Of a stretch of DNA of 64,000 bases, positions 1-8,854 are shown piece after piece. The notes beneath the pieces were generated by a model. The model was not told the origin of the DNA. It worked only from the letters and a program-made list of their open reading frames with translations, and made no database searches. Position 1 is the stretch's first letter. Each line of letters starts with the position of its first letter. The translations under genes and the position numbers were made by a program. The DNA lies in NCBI RefSeq assembly GCF_019308285.1, contig NZ_WWEM01000002.1, positions 1-64,000 on the forward strand, written 5' to 3'. The stretch comes from Flavobacterium quisquiliarum (GTDB lineage Bacteria > Bacteroidota > Bacteroidia > Flavobacteriales > Flavobacteriaceae).

Positions 1-65
1 AGAGAACTTTACTGGTTTTAATTAATATTGTGAAACCTGTCAACCTATTTCAGGACGACTCAATT

Positions 66-1304
66 TTACTTTGTGATTTCTTCTTTTGGAATAGCATGTT
101 TTTTCAGTGAAAAATAAGCTACAATTGTACTCAACAACATTAAAGCTCCTCCTAAGATAAATGGTGCTCCAGCAAATTTAAAAGGCGCATCATTATGAGT
201 GAAAAAGTAAAATGTATTGGCCATCATTGGCGGACCAATAATTGAAGAAGCACTCATTAAACTAGTCAAAGTTCCCTGAATTTCTCCTTGTTCGCTTGGT
301 GCGACTTTACTCGCTACAACCGACTGCAAAGCAGGACCGGCGATGCCGCCGAGACAATATGGAATTAAAAACACAAACATCATCCAGCTTTCTGTTGCAA
401 AAGCAAATAGCAGCATTCCGATTGTGTATAAAGCCAAACCTATGTAAATACTTTTCTCGTTTCCTATTTTTGGATTAATAAAACGAACCAATCCGCCTTG
501 CACTACTCCAACCAATAAACCGATAATTCCTAGTGAGATTCCAATCATTCTTTCATCCCAATTAAACTGGTAAATAGTGAAAAAACTCCAGTTGCTTTGT
601 ACAGCATGAGAACCTACATACAAGAAAAAGATTGCTGCAATTAGTCCAATTAAAGTTGGGTGTTTTCTTAAACCTAAAATAGCTCCAATTGGGTTAGCCC
701 GTTTCCAGTCAAAAGGCCTGCGGTTTTCTTTTTTAAGTGATTCTGGCAGAATGAAAAATCCATAAAGGAAATTTACCATACACAAAACCGCTGCTGCATA
801 AAAAGGTACTCTAGATCCATACTGACCCAAAAGTCCTCCTATTACAGGTCCAATAATAAACCCTAATCCGAAAGCAGCGCCTATTAATCCGAAGTTTTTA
901 GCTCTGTTTTCTGGAGTACTAACATCCGCAATATATGCTGAAGCCGTTGTAATACTCGCTCCGGTCACTCCTGCAATAATTCTTCCGATGAAAAGCCAAA
1001 CAATAGTTGGCGAAAATGCCAATAAAATATAATCCAGGGAAAAACCAAAAAGCGAAATCAAAATAATGGGTCTTCTTCCGAATTTATCGCTTAAATTTCC
1101 AATTACGGGAGCAAAAACAAACTGAGTTATCGCATACGCGAAAGTTAGCCAGCCGCCAATTTTTGCCGCTTCGCTGATGTCTCCATGAATCAGTTCTTCG
1201 ATTAATTTTGGAATTACTGGAATAATAATTCCCCATCCTGTAATGTCAATTAACATGGTTATGAAAATAAAACCAATGGCTGCAGATTTATCTTTTTGTA
1301 GCAT
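66..1304 (-). CDS. MFS drug exporter, TetA-like (12-TM proton antiporter)
   Basis: Predicted inner-membrane proton-driven exporter of the major facilitator superfamily, probably moving tetracycline-like or other small hydrophobic drugs out of the cytoplasm. The 412-residue protein shows motif A (GNLSDKFGRRP, residues 69-79) in the TM2-TM3 loop and the antiporter motif C (GPVIGG, residues 152-157) in TM5, as in TetA-type drug/proton antiporters. The open frame extends 72 codons further upstream, but that extension runs through an AT-rich inverted-repeat element and is not MFS-like, so I chose the ATG at 1304, giving MLQKDKSAAIG followed directly by TM1. It lies 299 bp downstream of the RND gene on the same strand, beyond a terminator, so it is probably a separate unit. 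Substrate is inferred only from family; a specific resistance cannot be claimed. Confidence 0.9.
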   Translation of the reverse strand: MLQKDKSAAIGFIFITMLIDITGWGIIIPVIPKLIEELIHGDISEAAKIGGWLTFAYAITQFVFAPVIGNLSDKFGRRPIILISLFGFSLDYILLAFSPTIVWLFIGRIIAGVTGASITTASAYIADVSTPENRAKNFGLIGAAFGLGFIIGPVIGGLLGQYGSRVPFYAAAVLCMVNFLYGFFILPESLKKENRRPFDWKRANPIGAILGLRKHPTLIGLIAAIFFLYVGSHAVQSNWSFFTIYQFNWDERMIGISLGIIGLLVGVVQGGLVRFINPKIGNEKSIYIGLALYTIGMLLFAFATESWMMFVFLIPYCLGGIAGPALQSVVASKVAPSEQGEIQGTLTSLMSASSIIGPPMMANTFYFFTHNDAPFKFAGAPFILGGALMLLSTIVAYFSLKKHAIPKEEITK

Positions 1305-1401
1305 AGTTATTTTTGTAAGGAGATGCAAATAAACAGATTTTTCGATTAACAATAAAAAAATCCAAAACTCAAAGTTTAAATTCCAATTGAAAGTGCTATT
1401 T

Positions 1402-1490
1402 TTTTCACGCAGATTTAAAAAAGATTTAAGCAGATAAACCCAGATACAATCTATTCTAATCTGCCTAAATCTGCTGAATCTGCGTGAAAA
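1402..1490. repeat. Inverted-repeat element, 14-bp ends (TTTTCACGCAGATT)
   Basis: An 89-bp element in the MFS/RND gap is bounded by perfect 14-bp inverted ends, TTTTCACGCAGATT at 1402-1415 and AATCTGCGTGAAAA at 1477-1490. The interior is full of further AATCTGC/GCAGAT units. The right end recurs at 20742-20754 (AATCTGCGTGAAA), so it belongs to a dispersed family. No coding potential is seen. It resembles a small non-autonomous mobile or REP-like element; mobility is inference. Confidence 0.75.
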
Positions 1491-1506
1491 TTTTTTATTC
1501 TTAATC

Positions 1507-1549
1507 AAAAAAAATCCCAAATTCCAATTTGAAGGAATCTGGGATTTTT
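1507..1549 (-). terminator. Terminator of the efflux operon
   Basis: Downstream of the RND stop on the minus strand there is a stem built from AAAATCCCA.ATTCC and GGAAT.TGGGATTTTT with a short loop, followed on the minus strand by a run of T (the A-run at 1507-1514). A second inverted repeat, AATTCCGAA (1558-1566) with TTCGGAATT (1573-1581), lies between it and the stop codon. Confidence 0.7.
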
Positions 1550-1603
1550 CATTTTGAAATTCCGAATTCGGGTTCGGAATTCCAATATTGAAAATTAAAA
1601 CTA

Positions 1604-4600
1604 TTAATGAGTGTGTTTCGGATTGAAACCGTCTTCGCTTACTTCTGTTGGCTCATAATCAGCAACCATTTCAGCTTCGTAGTCGATTTTTTCTCCTTTA
1701 GAGAATTTTCTAATAATTTTCTCCATAATATCATAGATAACTGGAACTACAATTAACGTAAGGAATAATGAAGAAATCAAACCTCCAATAATTACCCAAG
1801 CTAATCCGTTTTTCCATTCTGCTCCGGCTCCAGATGCTAATGCAATTGGGAACATACCAAACACCATCGCAATTGTTGTCATCAAGATCGGACGTAAACG
1901 AGCATGGTTCGCTTGAATAAGAGCGTTTCTAATTGATTCTCCAGCTGCTCTTCTCTGATTCGTATAATCGACAAGCATGATCGCATTCTTACACACCAGA
2001 CCAATCAACATGATGACCCCTAAGATGGTAAAGATGTTTAAGGTATTGTTTGTCAATGCCAAGGCAAATAAAACTCCAATGAACGAAAGCGGAATTGCGA
2101 ATAATACAACAAACGGGTGAACGAAACTGTCATACAATCCCACCATTACAAGATAAACCAAAATAATAGCCGCTAATAATGCGATTCCTAAAGTACCAAA
2201 TCCTTCTGACTGGTTTTCTTGGTCACCACCCCAGATGTAGTTAACTCCTGTTGGTTTTTTCAATTTATCCAATTTTGCCTGCCATTGTTGTACGATTGTT
2301 CCCGCCGGCACCCCAACGTTCTGACCTTGTACGGTTACAGAAGCCGTTTTATCTCTACGCTCTAATTTACTTGGCCCAGAACCTTCAGTAATGGTAGCAA
2401 ATTGGTTTAATTTAATCTGCTGCCCTGCGTTGTTGATGAAAATCAAGTTACTAACGTCTGTGATATTTTTTCTATCAAATTCATTGTATTTGATGTTGAT
2501 ATCATATTCATATTCACCAGCTCTATATTTACCATCAGTGTTTCCACTATAAGCAGTCTGCATTGTTAGACCAACTGTTTGCAGTGTTAATCCTAACGCC
2601 GCCATTTTATCTCTGTCAACCTGAACGTTGATCTCTGGGTTTCCGTCTTCAACTGTTAATTTAATCTCCGTTGTTCCAGGAATAGTACGTAATTCAGCTT
2701 CAGCCATTTTTGCAAATTTCATGGCACTTTCTACGTTTGGACCTGTTACGATCAAACCTAAAGTAGCATCTTCTGCTGTTCCTAAGATACCTACAGGAAC
2801 TGTTTTTACCTTAGCACCAACTAAAACTTTCTCTAATTTACGTTTTGTTTTAGCAGCATAAACGTTGGCGTCATCTGTACGATCTTTTTGCTCAATCATT
2901 TTAACGTCAATCTCTGCTTTGTAAGCCGTAGCCTGAGCCGCTCCCAAACCTTCACTGGTTTGACCTACCGTTGTAATCTGACTGAAAACATATTTCTCTC
3001 CTTTTAAGAAAGCTTCTGCTTTTTGAGTCATAAAGTTGGTCTGCTCTAATGAAGCGTCTTTTGGCATCTCAATTTGTACCAAGAACTCACCACTATCAGA
3101 TGATGCGAAGAACTCTCCTCCGATATAACCACCTCCCATTAACCAGAAGATTGTACCAAAGAACATTACTACAACTGCGACTATTGTCTTAATATAGTGA
3201 TCTAAACACCAGTTTAGTAAGTTAGATACCCAGTCCGTAAAACGAGTTAAGTAACTTTCGAATCCAAGAATGATTCTTCCAAATAAGTTTTTACCTTCAA
3301 TATGCTCTAATTTTCCGAAACGAGAAGATAACCAAGGGATAATAGTAAACGAAGCCAATAAAGAGAACATCGTTGAAATAATTACCGTAACACAGAATTG
3401 AGTAATAATGTTTGATACTAATCCTGTACTCATTGCAATTGGCAAGAACACCACCACAATTACTAATGTAATCGAAGTTACGGTTGCACCAATTTCGGCA
3501 GTACCGTCATAAGCTGCACGGATTCGGCTTTTACCCATCTCCATGTGTCGGTAAATATTTTCCAATACCACAATCGCGTCATCCACAAGGATACCAACAA
3601 CAAGAGATAAACCAAGTAAAGACATTAAGTTAAGCGTGTAACCTAATAAATAAATTCCAATAAAAGTTGCAATCAAAGAGGCAGGAATAGATACCATTAC
3701 GATTAATGAGTTTCTAATACTATGCAAGAAGAACAACATTACAAATGCTACCAGAATAACCGCAATCAACAAGTCATGTACAACAGAATCTGCTGCTTCA
3801 AGTGTAAATACTGTACTATCTTTTGCAACTTCTAATTTTAACTGAACCGATTTGTAATCCGTCTCTAATGTTTTGATTGTTTTAATCAACTGCTCACTCA
3901 CCGCAACGGCATTTGCATCTGATTGTTTTACAATTTGAAGTACGATGGCACTTTTTTGGTCAACTCGCGCAATTTTCTCTGCGATTTTTTGTGTATCCTG
4001 AACGTCTGCAATATCCCCTAAACGAACCTGAATTCCGTTTTGAGAAGAAACTACTAAGTTTCTTAATTCCTCAACGTTTTTATATTTACCCGCTAAACGG
4101 ATTAAGATTTTTTGGTTACGAGTTTGAATATTACCTGTTGGGAAATCCAGATTCGAAGTTAAAATAGTCTGTTGTACCTGAGGAACTGAAAGTCCATAAC
4201 CCTGCATTTTTACAGCGTCAAGGTTTACTTGAATCTCACGTTCTTGACCTCCAATAATGTTTACCTGAGCGACCCCTGATACACGAGATAAAATTGGAGC
4301 AATCTTTTTATCAATCAAATCGTAAAATTGTGCTTCGTCCATTTTACCATTCGCACCAAGTGTCATAATTGGTAAATCACTCAAAGAGAATTTAGTCAAT
4401 GACGGCGGATCTGCATCATCTGGTAAGTCACTCAAAATCGCATTAATTTTACGCTGTGCATCGTTCATCGAAATATCAACATTGGCATTTGATGTCAATG
4501 TGATTGATACTACAGATAAACTCTCATAAGATTTTGAGTCGATTTTCTTGATATTTTCAAGAGATGCAATCGCATCCTCAATTTTCTTTGTAACAGTATT

Positions 4601-4780
4601 CTCAACCTCACTTGGAGAAGCTCCTGGATATACAGTAGAAACCGTAATTACGTTGGTTTCGAATTTTGGGATCAGCTCGTAGCCTAATTGGCTGTAACTG
4701 AACAATCCACCTAAAGTCAGAATTGTAAACAATACAATTACTAACGACGGACGTTTTATGGATATTTCGGCTAATTTCAT
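1604..4780 (-). CDS. RND efflux transporter permease (HAE1/AcrB-like)
   Basis: Inner-membrane, proton-driven pump subunit of a tripartite RND efflux system that expels drugs or other amphiphiles across both membranes. At 1058 residues it has the normal family length. It has an N-terminal TM segment (about 11-30), a first periplasmic domain, a TM bundle from about 335 with the proton-relay aspartate pair GILVDDAIVVLENIY (D400-D401), a second large periplasmic domain (about 560-860) and a second TM bundle. The gene is last in the order tetR, tolC-like, adaptor, pump, with 105 bp between it and the adaptor. That gap holds nested inverted repeats (4811-4865). The C-terminus ends in a charged, His-rich tail (PKHTH). 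Family is certain; substrate is unknown. Confidence 0.97.
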   Translation of the reverse strand: MKLAEISIKRPSLVIVLFTILTLGGLFSYSQLGYELIPKFETNVITVSTVYPGASPSEVENTVTKKIEDAIASLENIKKIDSKSYESLSVVSITLTSNANVDISMNDAQRKINAILSDLPDDADPPSLTKFSLSDLPIMTLGANGKMDEAQFYDLIDKKIAPILSRVSGVAQVNIIGGQEREIQVNLDAVKMQGYGLSVPQVQQTILTSNLDFPTGNIQTRNQKILIRLAGKYKNVEELRNLVVSSQNGIQVRLGDIADVQDTQKIAEKIARVDQKSAIVLQIVKQSDANAVAVSEQLIKTIKTLETDYKSVQLKLEVAKDSTVFTLEAADSVVHDLLIAVILVAFVMLFFLHSIRNSLIVMVSIPASLIATFIGIYLLGYTLNLMSLLGLSLVVGILVDDAIVVLENIYRHMEMGKSRIRAAYDGTAEIGATVTSITLVIVVVFLPIAMSTGLVSNIITQFCVTVIISTMFSLLASFTIIPWLSSRFGKLEHIEGKNLFGRIILGFESYLTRFTDWVSNLLNWCLDHYIKTIVAVVVMFFGTIFWLMGGGYIGGEFFASSDSGEFLVQIEMPKDASLEQTNFMTQKAEAFLKGEKYVFSQITTVGQTSEGLGAAQATAYKAEIDVKMIEQKDRTDDANVYAAKTKRKLEKVLVGAKVKTVPVGILGTAEDATLGLIVTGPNVESAMKFAKMAEAELRTIPGTTEIKLTVEDGNPEINVQVDRDKMAALGLTLQTVGLTMQTAYSGNTDGKYRAGEYEYDINIKYNEFDRKNITDVSNLIFINNAGQQIKLNQFATITEGSGPSKLERRDKTASVTVQGQNVGVPAGTIVQQWQAKLDKLKKPTGVNYIWGGDQENQSEGFGTLGIALLAAIILVYLVMVGLYDSFVHPFVVLFAIPLSFIGVLFALALTNNTLNIFTILGVIMLIGLVCKNAIMLVDYTNQRRAAGESIRNALIQANHARLRPILMTTIAMVFGMFPIALASGAGAEWKNGLAWVIIGGLISSLFLTLIVVPVIYDIMEKIIRKFSKGEKIDYEAEMVADYEPTEVSEDGFNPKHTH

Positions 4781-4810
4781 ATGTCTTTTTATTAAGTTCT
4801 TAGTATTTTA

Positions 4811-4865
4811 TTAGTCCTAAGTTTTTAATGCTTCCTAATTCCAGGAATTAATAACGAAGGACTAA
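4811..4865. repeat. Nested inverted repeats between adaptor and RND genes
   Basis: The outer arms are TTAGTCC (4811-4817) and GGACTAA (4859-4865). Inside them lies a perfect 15-mer palindrome, TAATTCC-A-GGAATTA (4836-4850). In the transcript this could fold into a hairpin that adjusts expression of the pump relative to the adaptor, but no U-run follows, so it is not a classical terminator. Confidence 0.45.
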
Positions 4866-4885
4866 CTCTCAATCACTAATTACTT

Positions 4886-5953
4886 TTATTTGATAATTTC
4901 TACTGTATTTCCGTCTTGTAAGTTGATTTGACCTGTAACAATTACAACATCTCCGTCATTCAAACCATTGATGATTTCAACTTTATCTCCTAAGATTCTT
5001 CCAGCAACTACTTTTTTCAGTTTAGCAATGTTATTTTCTACTACGAATATTTCGTTACTGCTCACACTTCCAACAAATGCATTTCTCGGAACTACTTTCA
5101 AGTTTTGTTTTTGATTGTTTGAGCCAAAGTTTGCCGTTCCGTACATACCTGCTTTCAAATCATTGTTTGCATTATTTGTAATTTCGATTTCAACAGGGAA
5201 ATTTAAAGAAGCATCTGCTTTTGCAGCGATAAATGTAATTTTTCCAGAGAATGTTTTATCAGGATAAACACTAGCAGTAATGTTTACTGTATTTCCCAAT
5301 CTTAAACTTGCTACTTGGCTTTCGTTTACTGTAACTGTCAATTTTAATTTAGAAACGTTTACAATATCAAATAAAGCAGTTGCAGGCATTCCAGCTAAAA
5401 TAGATCCCGGTTCAACATATTTTTTATTGATGTATCCGTTAATTGGCGCTTTTACTCTTGTATCTCCAACATTAATTTTAGCTTGAGTATAGTTAGATTG
5501 CGCATTTGTTAAAGCTAATTTTGCCTGATCTAATTGTTGTTTTGTAACACCACCAGTTTTAAAAGCATTTTCATATCTAGCATAATCAGATTTTGCATTT
5601 TGAAATGCTGCTTCAGCTGCTTGAGCATTTACATTGATTACATCACCTCTTACTGTTAAAAGAGTTTGTCCAACTCTTACATAATCACCTTCTTTTACCA
5701 AAACACTGATTACTTTTCCAGATTTTTCAGCAGAGAAAGTCAATTCTTGAATTGGTGCAAAGTTTCCGTTTGCCGTAAAACCAAGATTTACATCTTCTGT
5801 TTTTACAGTTGCTACTTTTACAGAAACTGCTGCATTTTTTTCTGCTACAATTGCAGTTTTACCTTCATTCTCAGCCTTATTCTTATTTAAAATGAAGTTA
5901 ATCCCGACAAGTGCCACGACTATGATTACGATTGTTATAATTATTTTTTTCAT
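4886..5953 (-). CDS. RND periplasmic adaptor (membrane fusion protein)
   Basis: Membrane-fusion subunit that links the inner-membrane RND pump to the outer-membrane channel. The 355-residue protein has an N-terminal hydrophobic anchor (residues 3-24, no lipobox), then a barrel-sandwich lipoyl-like half motif (GKVISVLVKEGDYVRVGQTL, about 83-102). An alpha-helical hairpin rich in Ala/Gln follows (about 110-160), then the second lipoyl half with APINGYI, and beta-barrel and membrane-proximal domains to the C-terminus. It starts 12 bp after the TolC-family gene ends, so the two are co-transcribed. Lack of a lipobox suggests a TM-anchored rather than lipidated adaptor. Family assignment is secure. 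Confidence 0.95.
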   Translation of the reverse strand: MKKIIITIVIIVVALVGINFILNKNKAENEGKTAIVAEKNAAVSVKVATVKTEDVNLGFTANGNFAPIQELTFSAEKSGKVISVLVKEGDYVRVGQTLLTVRGDVINVNAQAAEAAFQNAKSDYARYENAFKTGGVTKQQLDQAKLALTNAQSNYTQAKINVGDTRVKAPINGYINKKYVEPGSILAGMPATALFDIVNVSKLKLTVTVNESQVASLRLGNTVNITASVYPDKTFSGKITFIAAKADASLNFPVEIEITNNANNDLKAGMYGTANFGSNNQKQNLKVVPRNAFVGSVSSNEIFVVENNIAKLKKVVAGRILGDKVEIINGLNDGDVVIVTGQINLQDGNTVEIIK

Positions 5954-5965
5954 TGTAATAATTTG

Positions 5966-7300
5966 TTATTTAGTAAGAGATTGTAGTTCGCCTTTTGATT
6001 TAATTAGAGATATTTCTGCAATTTTATAATTTAAAACTGCTCTTGTATAGTTATTCTGCGCTTCAAGTGATGCATTTTCAGCGTCTAGCAAATCGGTTAA
6101 AGAAGCTAAACCTTGAAGATAATTGTTTTTGGTATTACTAAGAATTTCAGTTGCCAAACGCATATTTTCTTGTTGATTCTGAATTGTCACAAGATTATTA
6201 TTGATTTGCGTCATTGCATTTTTATAATCTAGATCAAGTGATAATTTAGTGTCTTTGATGTCTTCCTGAAGGGATCTAATTTCAACATCTGCTTGTCTTA
6301 CTTTGGCGCGAGTACCAAAACCAGTAAAGATGGGCACGCGTAAGTTTAATCCAATTGCAGAGAAATCTGACCAATAAACTCCTTTTTCTGGTTTTGCAAA
6401 CCAAGGAAATTCAGGGCCTTGTCCAATATAATTGTAGCCAGCAGTTAATGAAAGTGTTGGATAATATCCTGCCTCCATTGCTTTTTTATTGTATACCAAA
6501 AGCTCTTCTTGTTTTTTCAAAAGCAGATATTCTGTTCTATTTTCGATATTTGGTTCTTGAGTTAAAGCTGCTGGAACCACTTCAAATTCTTCTTTTGGCA
6601 AAACAATTTGAGTTTCAATAGGCATACCCATATAGAATTTCAAAGCATTTTCCTGTAATGTAATTTGATTTTTAATCTGCTGACGTTCTGTATCAATGTT
6701 AGACATTTTAACGACAATACGGTCTAAGTCAATTTTTTTAGCCAAACCATTGTCAAACTGACCTTTTACAATATCGCGAACTTTGGTAGTGTTTACATAA
6801 TTACTATCCAAAAGCATCAGTCTTTCCTGCTGAACATATACCGAATAATAGTTATTTGCAACTCTTTCGATAACTTGCTCTTCTGTCAATTGATCGTTTA
6901 TTTGATAAAACTCACGAGTAGATTTTGCCGCTTTCAATCCAGTAAAAACAGATTGATCAAAAATTGCCTGTGTCAAAGAAAGTCCTGCAGTAGAAGTCCA
7001 AGTCTGTCCAAATGCTGCCTGAATTGTAGTTCCTGGTTGTCCAAAACCTGCTCCATCAATAACTGTTGTCTGGATAATTGGATTGTATGTTAGGTTTCCA
7101 TTTGCAGATATTTGCGGTAATGCTCTTGAACGTACTTCCTGAATTTTATATTCGCTGTTTTCAACCTGAAGTTTTGCCTTTTTAGCATCGGCTTTATTTT
7201 GAAGCGCATAATTGACTGCGTCTTTCAGTGTTAAAGTAGTGGTTTGTGCGACAGCAGAAAAGCCTATGGTACACAAAACTATGAGAAAGATTCTTTTCAT
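5966..7300 (-). CDS. TolC family outer-membrane efflux channel
   Basis: Outer-membrane channel of the tripartite pump. The 444-residue protein starts with a clear signal peptide (MKRIFLIVLCTIGFSAVAQ, cut near residue 18). It then has the two-fold repeated, Asn/Gln-rich long helices and short strands of the outer-membrane efflux family, for example LTLKDAVNYALQNKADAKKA at about 22-41 and the second-repeat ending ASLEAQNNYTRAVLNYKIAE near the C-terminus. Its neighbours, a TetR regulator upstream and an adaptor and RND pump downstream, fit a single operon. The gap to tetR contains a 10-bp inverted repeat (7332-7373). Confidence 0.95.
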   Translation of the reverse strand: MKRIFLIVLCTIGFSAVAQTTTLTLKDAVNYALQNKADAKKAKLQVENSEYKIQEVRSRALPQISANGNLTYNPIIQTTVIDGAGFGQPGTTIQAAFGQTWTSTAGLSLTQAIFDQSVFTGLKAAKSTREFYQINDQLTEEQVIERVANNYYSVYVQQERLMLLDSNYVNTTKVRDIVKGQFDNGLAKKIDLDRIVVKMSNIDTERQQIKNQITLQENALKFYMGMPIETQIVLPKEEFEVVPAALTQEPNIENRTEYLLLKKQEELLVYNKKAMEAGYYPTLSLTAGYNYIGQGPEFPWFAKPEKGVYWSDFSAIGLNLRVPIFTGFGTRAKVRQADVEIRSLQEDIKDTKLSLDLDYKNAMTQINNNLVTIQNQQENMRLATEILSNTKNNYLQGLASLTDLLDAENASLEAQNNYTRAVLNYKIAEISLIKSKGELQSLTK

Positions 7301-7331
7301 AAGTGTTATTATTTATTAAATTTGAGATGAG

Positions 7332-7373
7332 ACCGTCATTTATCTCTTTATCCTCACACAGAAAAATGACGGT
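7332..7373. repeat. Inverted repeat between tetR and the TolC-like gene
   Basis: ACCGTCATTT (7332-7341) and AAATGACGGT (7364-7373) are perfect 10-bp arms around a 22-nt loop, inside the operon between the regulator and the first efflux gene. It differs in sequence from the tetR/yceI operator. It could be an RNA hairpin controlling read-through or stability, or a second protein site. Confidence 0.55.
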
Positions 7374-7387
7374 TAATTTTGGAATGG

Positions 7388-7987
7388 TTAATTTTTAATT
7401 CTTTGTAATTGCTTTTCTAATTCCTCGACTCCTTTTGGAGTAGCCATTGCTCGAGTATGGTATTCTAATGCTTCTAATTCTACTCTTTGTGCTTCGCTTT
7501 CAGAAACTGTATTTTCGTTAATATGAAAAACCAGTGTGTAATAAAACTTCACATAAACCTCTATATTTAAATCATCTCTGTAAAGTCCGTCACGTATCCC
7601 TTTTTCGATATTGTCTCTAAAGCACTGAGTACATTGATCAATTTCAATAGAAAGGATGTTTTGGTAAATTTCTGGATAATGTTTTTTAAGCTGATAAATC
7701 GGAGAAGTATCAGTGTTGTTTTTAAACATATCACGAAACATTTCTCTAATCTCAAAATTCTCATGGATAGCATTATAATTCTTTGCAATAATGGTATCCA
7801 TAATTTCATGAACTTGTCCATGAACCAAAGAAGTGCTTTCTTCAATCAAAACTTCTTTATTACAGAAATATTTGTAAATCGTTTTTTTCGAAATACACAT
7901 TTCTCCTGCAATATCATCCATTGTAACACTCTTAAAACCAAGCTTCAAAAAAAGTTCGCTTGCTTTTGCTATAATTTTCTCTTTCAT
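7388..7987 (-). CDS. TetR/AcrR family repressor of the efflux operon
   Basis: DNA-binding repressor, 199 residues, normal for the family. The N-terminal helix-turn-helix is evident (MDDIAGEMCISKKTIYKYF, about residues 23-41). It follows a first helix ending in FLKLGFKSVT, and the C-terminal two thirds is an unrelated helical ligand-binding domain. It is the first gene of the tetR-tolC-adaptor-RND operon, and its own promoter carries a palindrome GGAAACT-N15-AGTTTCC just upstream of the -7 box, the classical layout for autorepression. The same half-sites occur at the yceI promoter, so yceI is probably in its regulon. The effector is unknown. Confidence 0.93.
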   Translation of the reverse strand: MKEKIIAKASELFLKLGFKSVTMDDIAGEMCISKKTIYKYFCNKEVLIEESTSLVHGQVHEIMDTIIAKNYNAIHENFEIREMFRDMFKNNTDTSPIYQLKKHYPEIYQNILSIEIDQCTQCFRDNIEKGIRDGLYRDDLNIEVYVKFYYTLVFHINENTVSESEAQRVELEALEYHTRAMATPKGVEELEKQLQRIKN

Positions 7988-8009
7988 TTTAATTCTCTCA
8001 ATTCTCTTA

Positions 8010-8017
8010 CAAATATA
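8010..8017 (-). promoter_or_regulatory. tetR operon promoter, -7 box TATATTTG
   Basis: On the minus strand the sequence reads TATATTTG, matching the Bacteroidota -7 consensus TAnnTTTG, 22 bp upstream of the tetR start codon. The -33 region falls inside the operator and has no clear TTTG. Confidence 0.7.
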
Positions 8018-8021
8018 GCCA

Positions 8022-8050
8022 GGAAACTAAAACTTAAAAAAATAGTTTCC
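8022..8050. promoter_or_regulatory. Putative TetR operator 1 (tetR promoter)
   Basis: GGAAACTA (8022-8029) and TAGTTTCC (8043-8050) form a perfect 8-bp inverted repeat with a 13-nt centre. It begins 4 nt upstream of the -7 box, so a bound repressor would block the promoter. The same arms with the same 4-nt offset occur at yceI. That TetR binds here is inference from position and repetition. Confidence 0.65.
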
Positions 8051-8096
8051 ATGATATTTGTAATAATTTTACATTAAATTAATAATTATGTAAGAT

Positions 8097-8618
8097 TTAT
8101 ATGCTAAATTCAAGATTAGCGATTAACTTGATATCTTTTCCAAGAGCCAAACCTCCATTGTGATGAAATGAATTATAATCTAATCCAAAGTCTTGACGTT
8201 TGATATCACCCTTAATTTCAAAAGCCACTTTTCTCTCTCCGTTATAGGTGTTTACTCCAATAAACTCTGCATCAAGTTCTACAACTCGAGTAACATCTTT
8301 TATAGTTAAATCTCCTTTGAAGAAATTAATATTGTTATTTATCTTTTGAAACGATGTTGATTTAAAGCTAATGATCGGATGTTCATCAACATCAAAAAAA
8401 TCTTGAAGCTGTAAATTGGTATCAATTTGCTGAAAGCTTTCGGTTTTATTATTAATATCCAGTGAAAATTCAACCGAAGCATCTTCAATCTCATTATCTT
8501 CAAGACTTACATAACCGCCAAATTTGTTTGTTGTTCCTCCCAAATAAGCAATGATAGAATGTCTCATTTTAATTAAAACATCTGATTGTGTAGAATCTAA
8601 AGTCCATGTTGTTTTCAT
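8097..8618 (-). CDS. YceI family lipid/isoprenoid-binding protein
   Basis: Member of the YceI family, beta-barrel proteins that bind long isoprenoid or fatty amphiphiles. The 173-residue protein opens with TWTLDSTQSDVLIKMRHS and shows the family blocks VSLEDNEIEDASVEFSLDI, FDVDEHPIISFKST and LTIKDVTRVVELDAEF. There is no signal peptide, so this copy should be cytoplasmic, whereas many family members are periplasmic. It lies just upstream of the tetR operon on the same strand, but has its own promoter at 8705-8712 with two operator-like repeats that match the tetR one. It may therefore be induced together with the efflux pump. The ligand is not predictable. Confidence 0.92.
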   Translation of the reverse strand: MKTTWTLDSTQSDVLIKMRHSIIAYLGGTTNKFGGYVSLEDNEIEDASVEFSLDINNKTESFQQIDTNLQLQDFFDVDEHPIISFKSTSFQKINNNINFFKGDLTIKDVTRVVELDAEFIGVNTYNGERKVAFEIKGDIKRQDFGLDYNSFHHNGGLALGKDIKLIANLEFSI

Positions 8619-8665
8619 AAATATCTGATTTTAATGAGTTTATAAATAATCTCAAAACTCTAAAT

Positions 8666-8693
8666 AGAAACTTTTTTAGTGTTATGAGTTTCC
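8666..8693. promoter_or_regulatory. Putative TetR operator 3 (yceI leader)
   Basis: AGAAACT (8666-8672) and AGTTTCC (8687-8693), separated by 14 nt, repeat operator 2 with one changed base (G to A) in the left arm. It lies between the yceI -7 box and the start codon, where a bound repressor would block transcription. Confidence 0.5.
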
Positions 8694-8704
8694 ATTGAAC
8701 GCTG

Positions 8705-8712
8705 CAAATATA
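8705..8712 (-). promoter_or_regulatory. yceI promoter, -7 box TATATTTG
   Basis: On the minus strand TATATTTG matches TAnnTTTG, 86 bp upstream of the yceI start. It is identical to the tetR -7 box and has the same distance to the adjoining operator. Confidence 0.65.
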
Positions 8713-8716
8713 AACA

Positions 8717-8744
8717 GGAAACTCTAAATACCAAAAAAGTTTCC
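8717..8744. promoter_or_regulatory. Putative TetR operator 2 (yceI promoter)
   Basis: GGAAACT (8717-8723) and AGTTTCC (8738-8744) form an inverted repeat with a 14-nt centre. It starts 4 nt upstream of the yceI -7 box, exactly as operator 1 does at tetR (15-nt centre). Confidence 0.62.
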
Positions 8745-8854
8745 AAGTTTTTTGAAAATAATTTTAACAAATTCATTCTTAGCACTTTTTAGTCTATTAT
8801 TTAAACTTTTAACAGCATTTAAATTTTTGAAACCAATAATTCATAATTGAATTG

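Noticed and set aside
1305..1520. N-terminal extension of the MFS gene
   Set aside because: The extension crosses an inverted-repeat element and is not like any MFS N-terminus; ATG 1304 opens directly into TM1.
7567..8077. Overlapping frames across the tetR gene on both strands
   Set aside because: They are shadows of the TetR reading frame and lack recognisable protein features.
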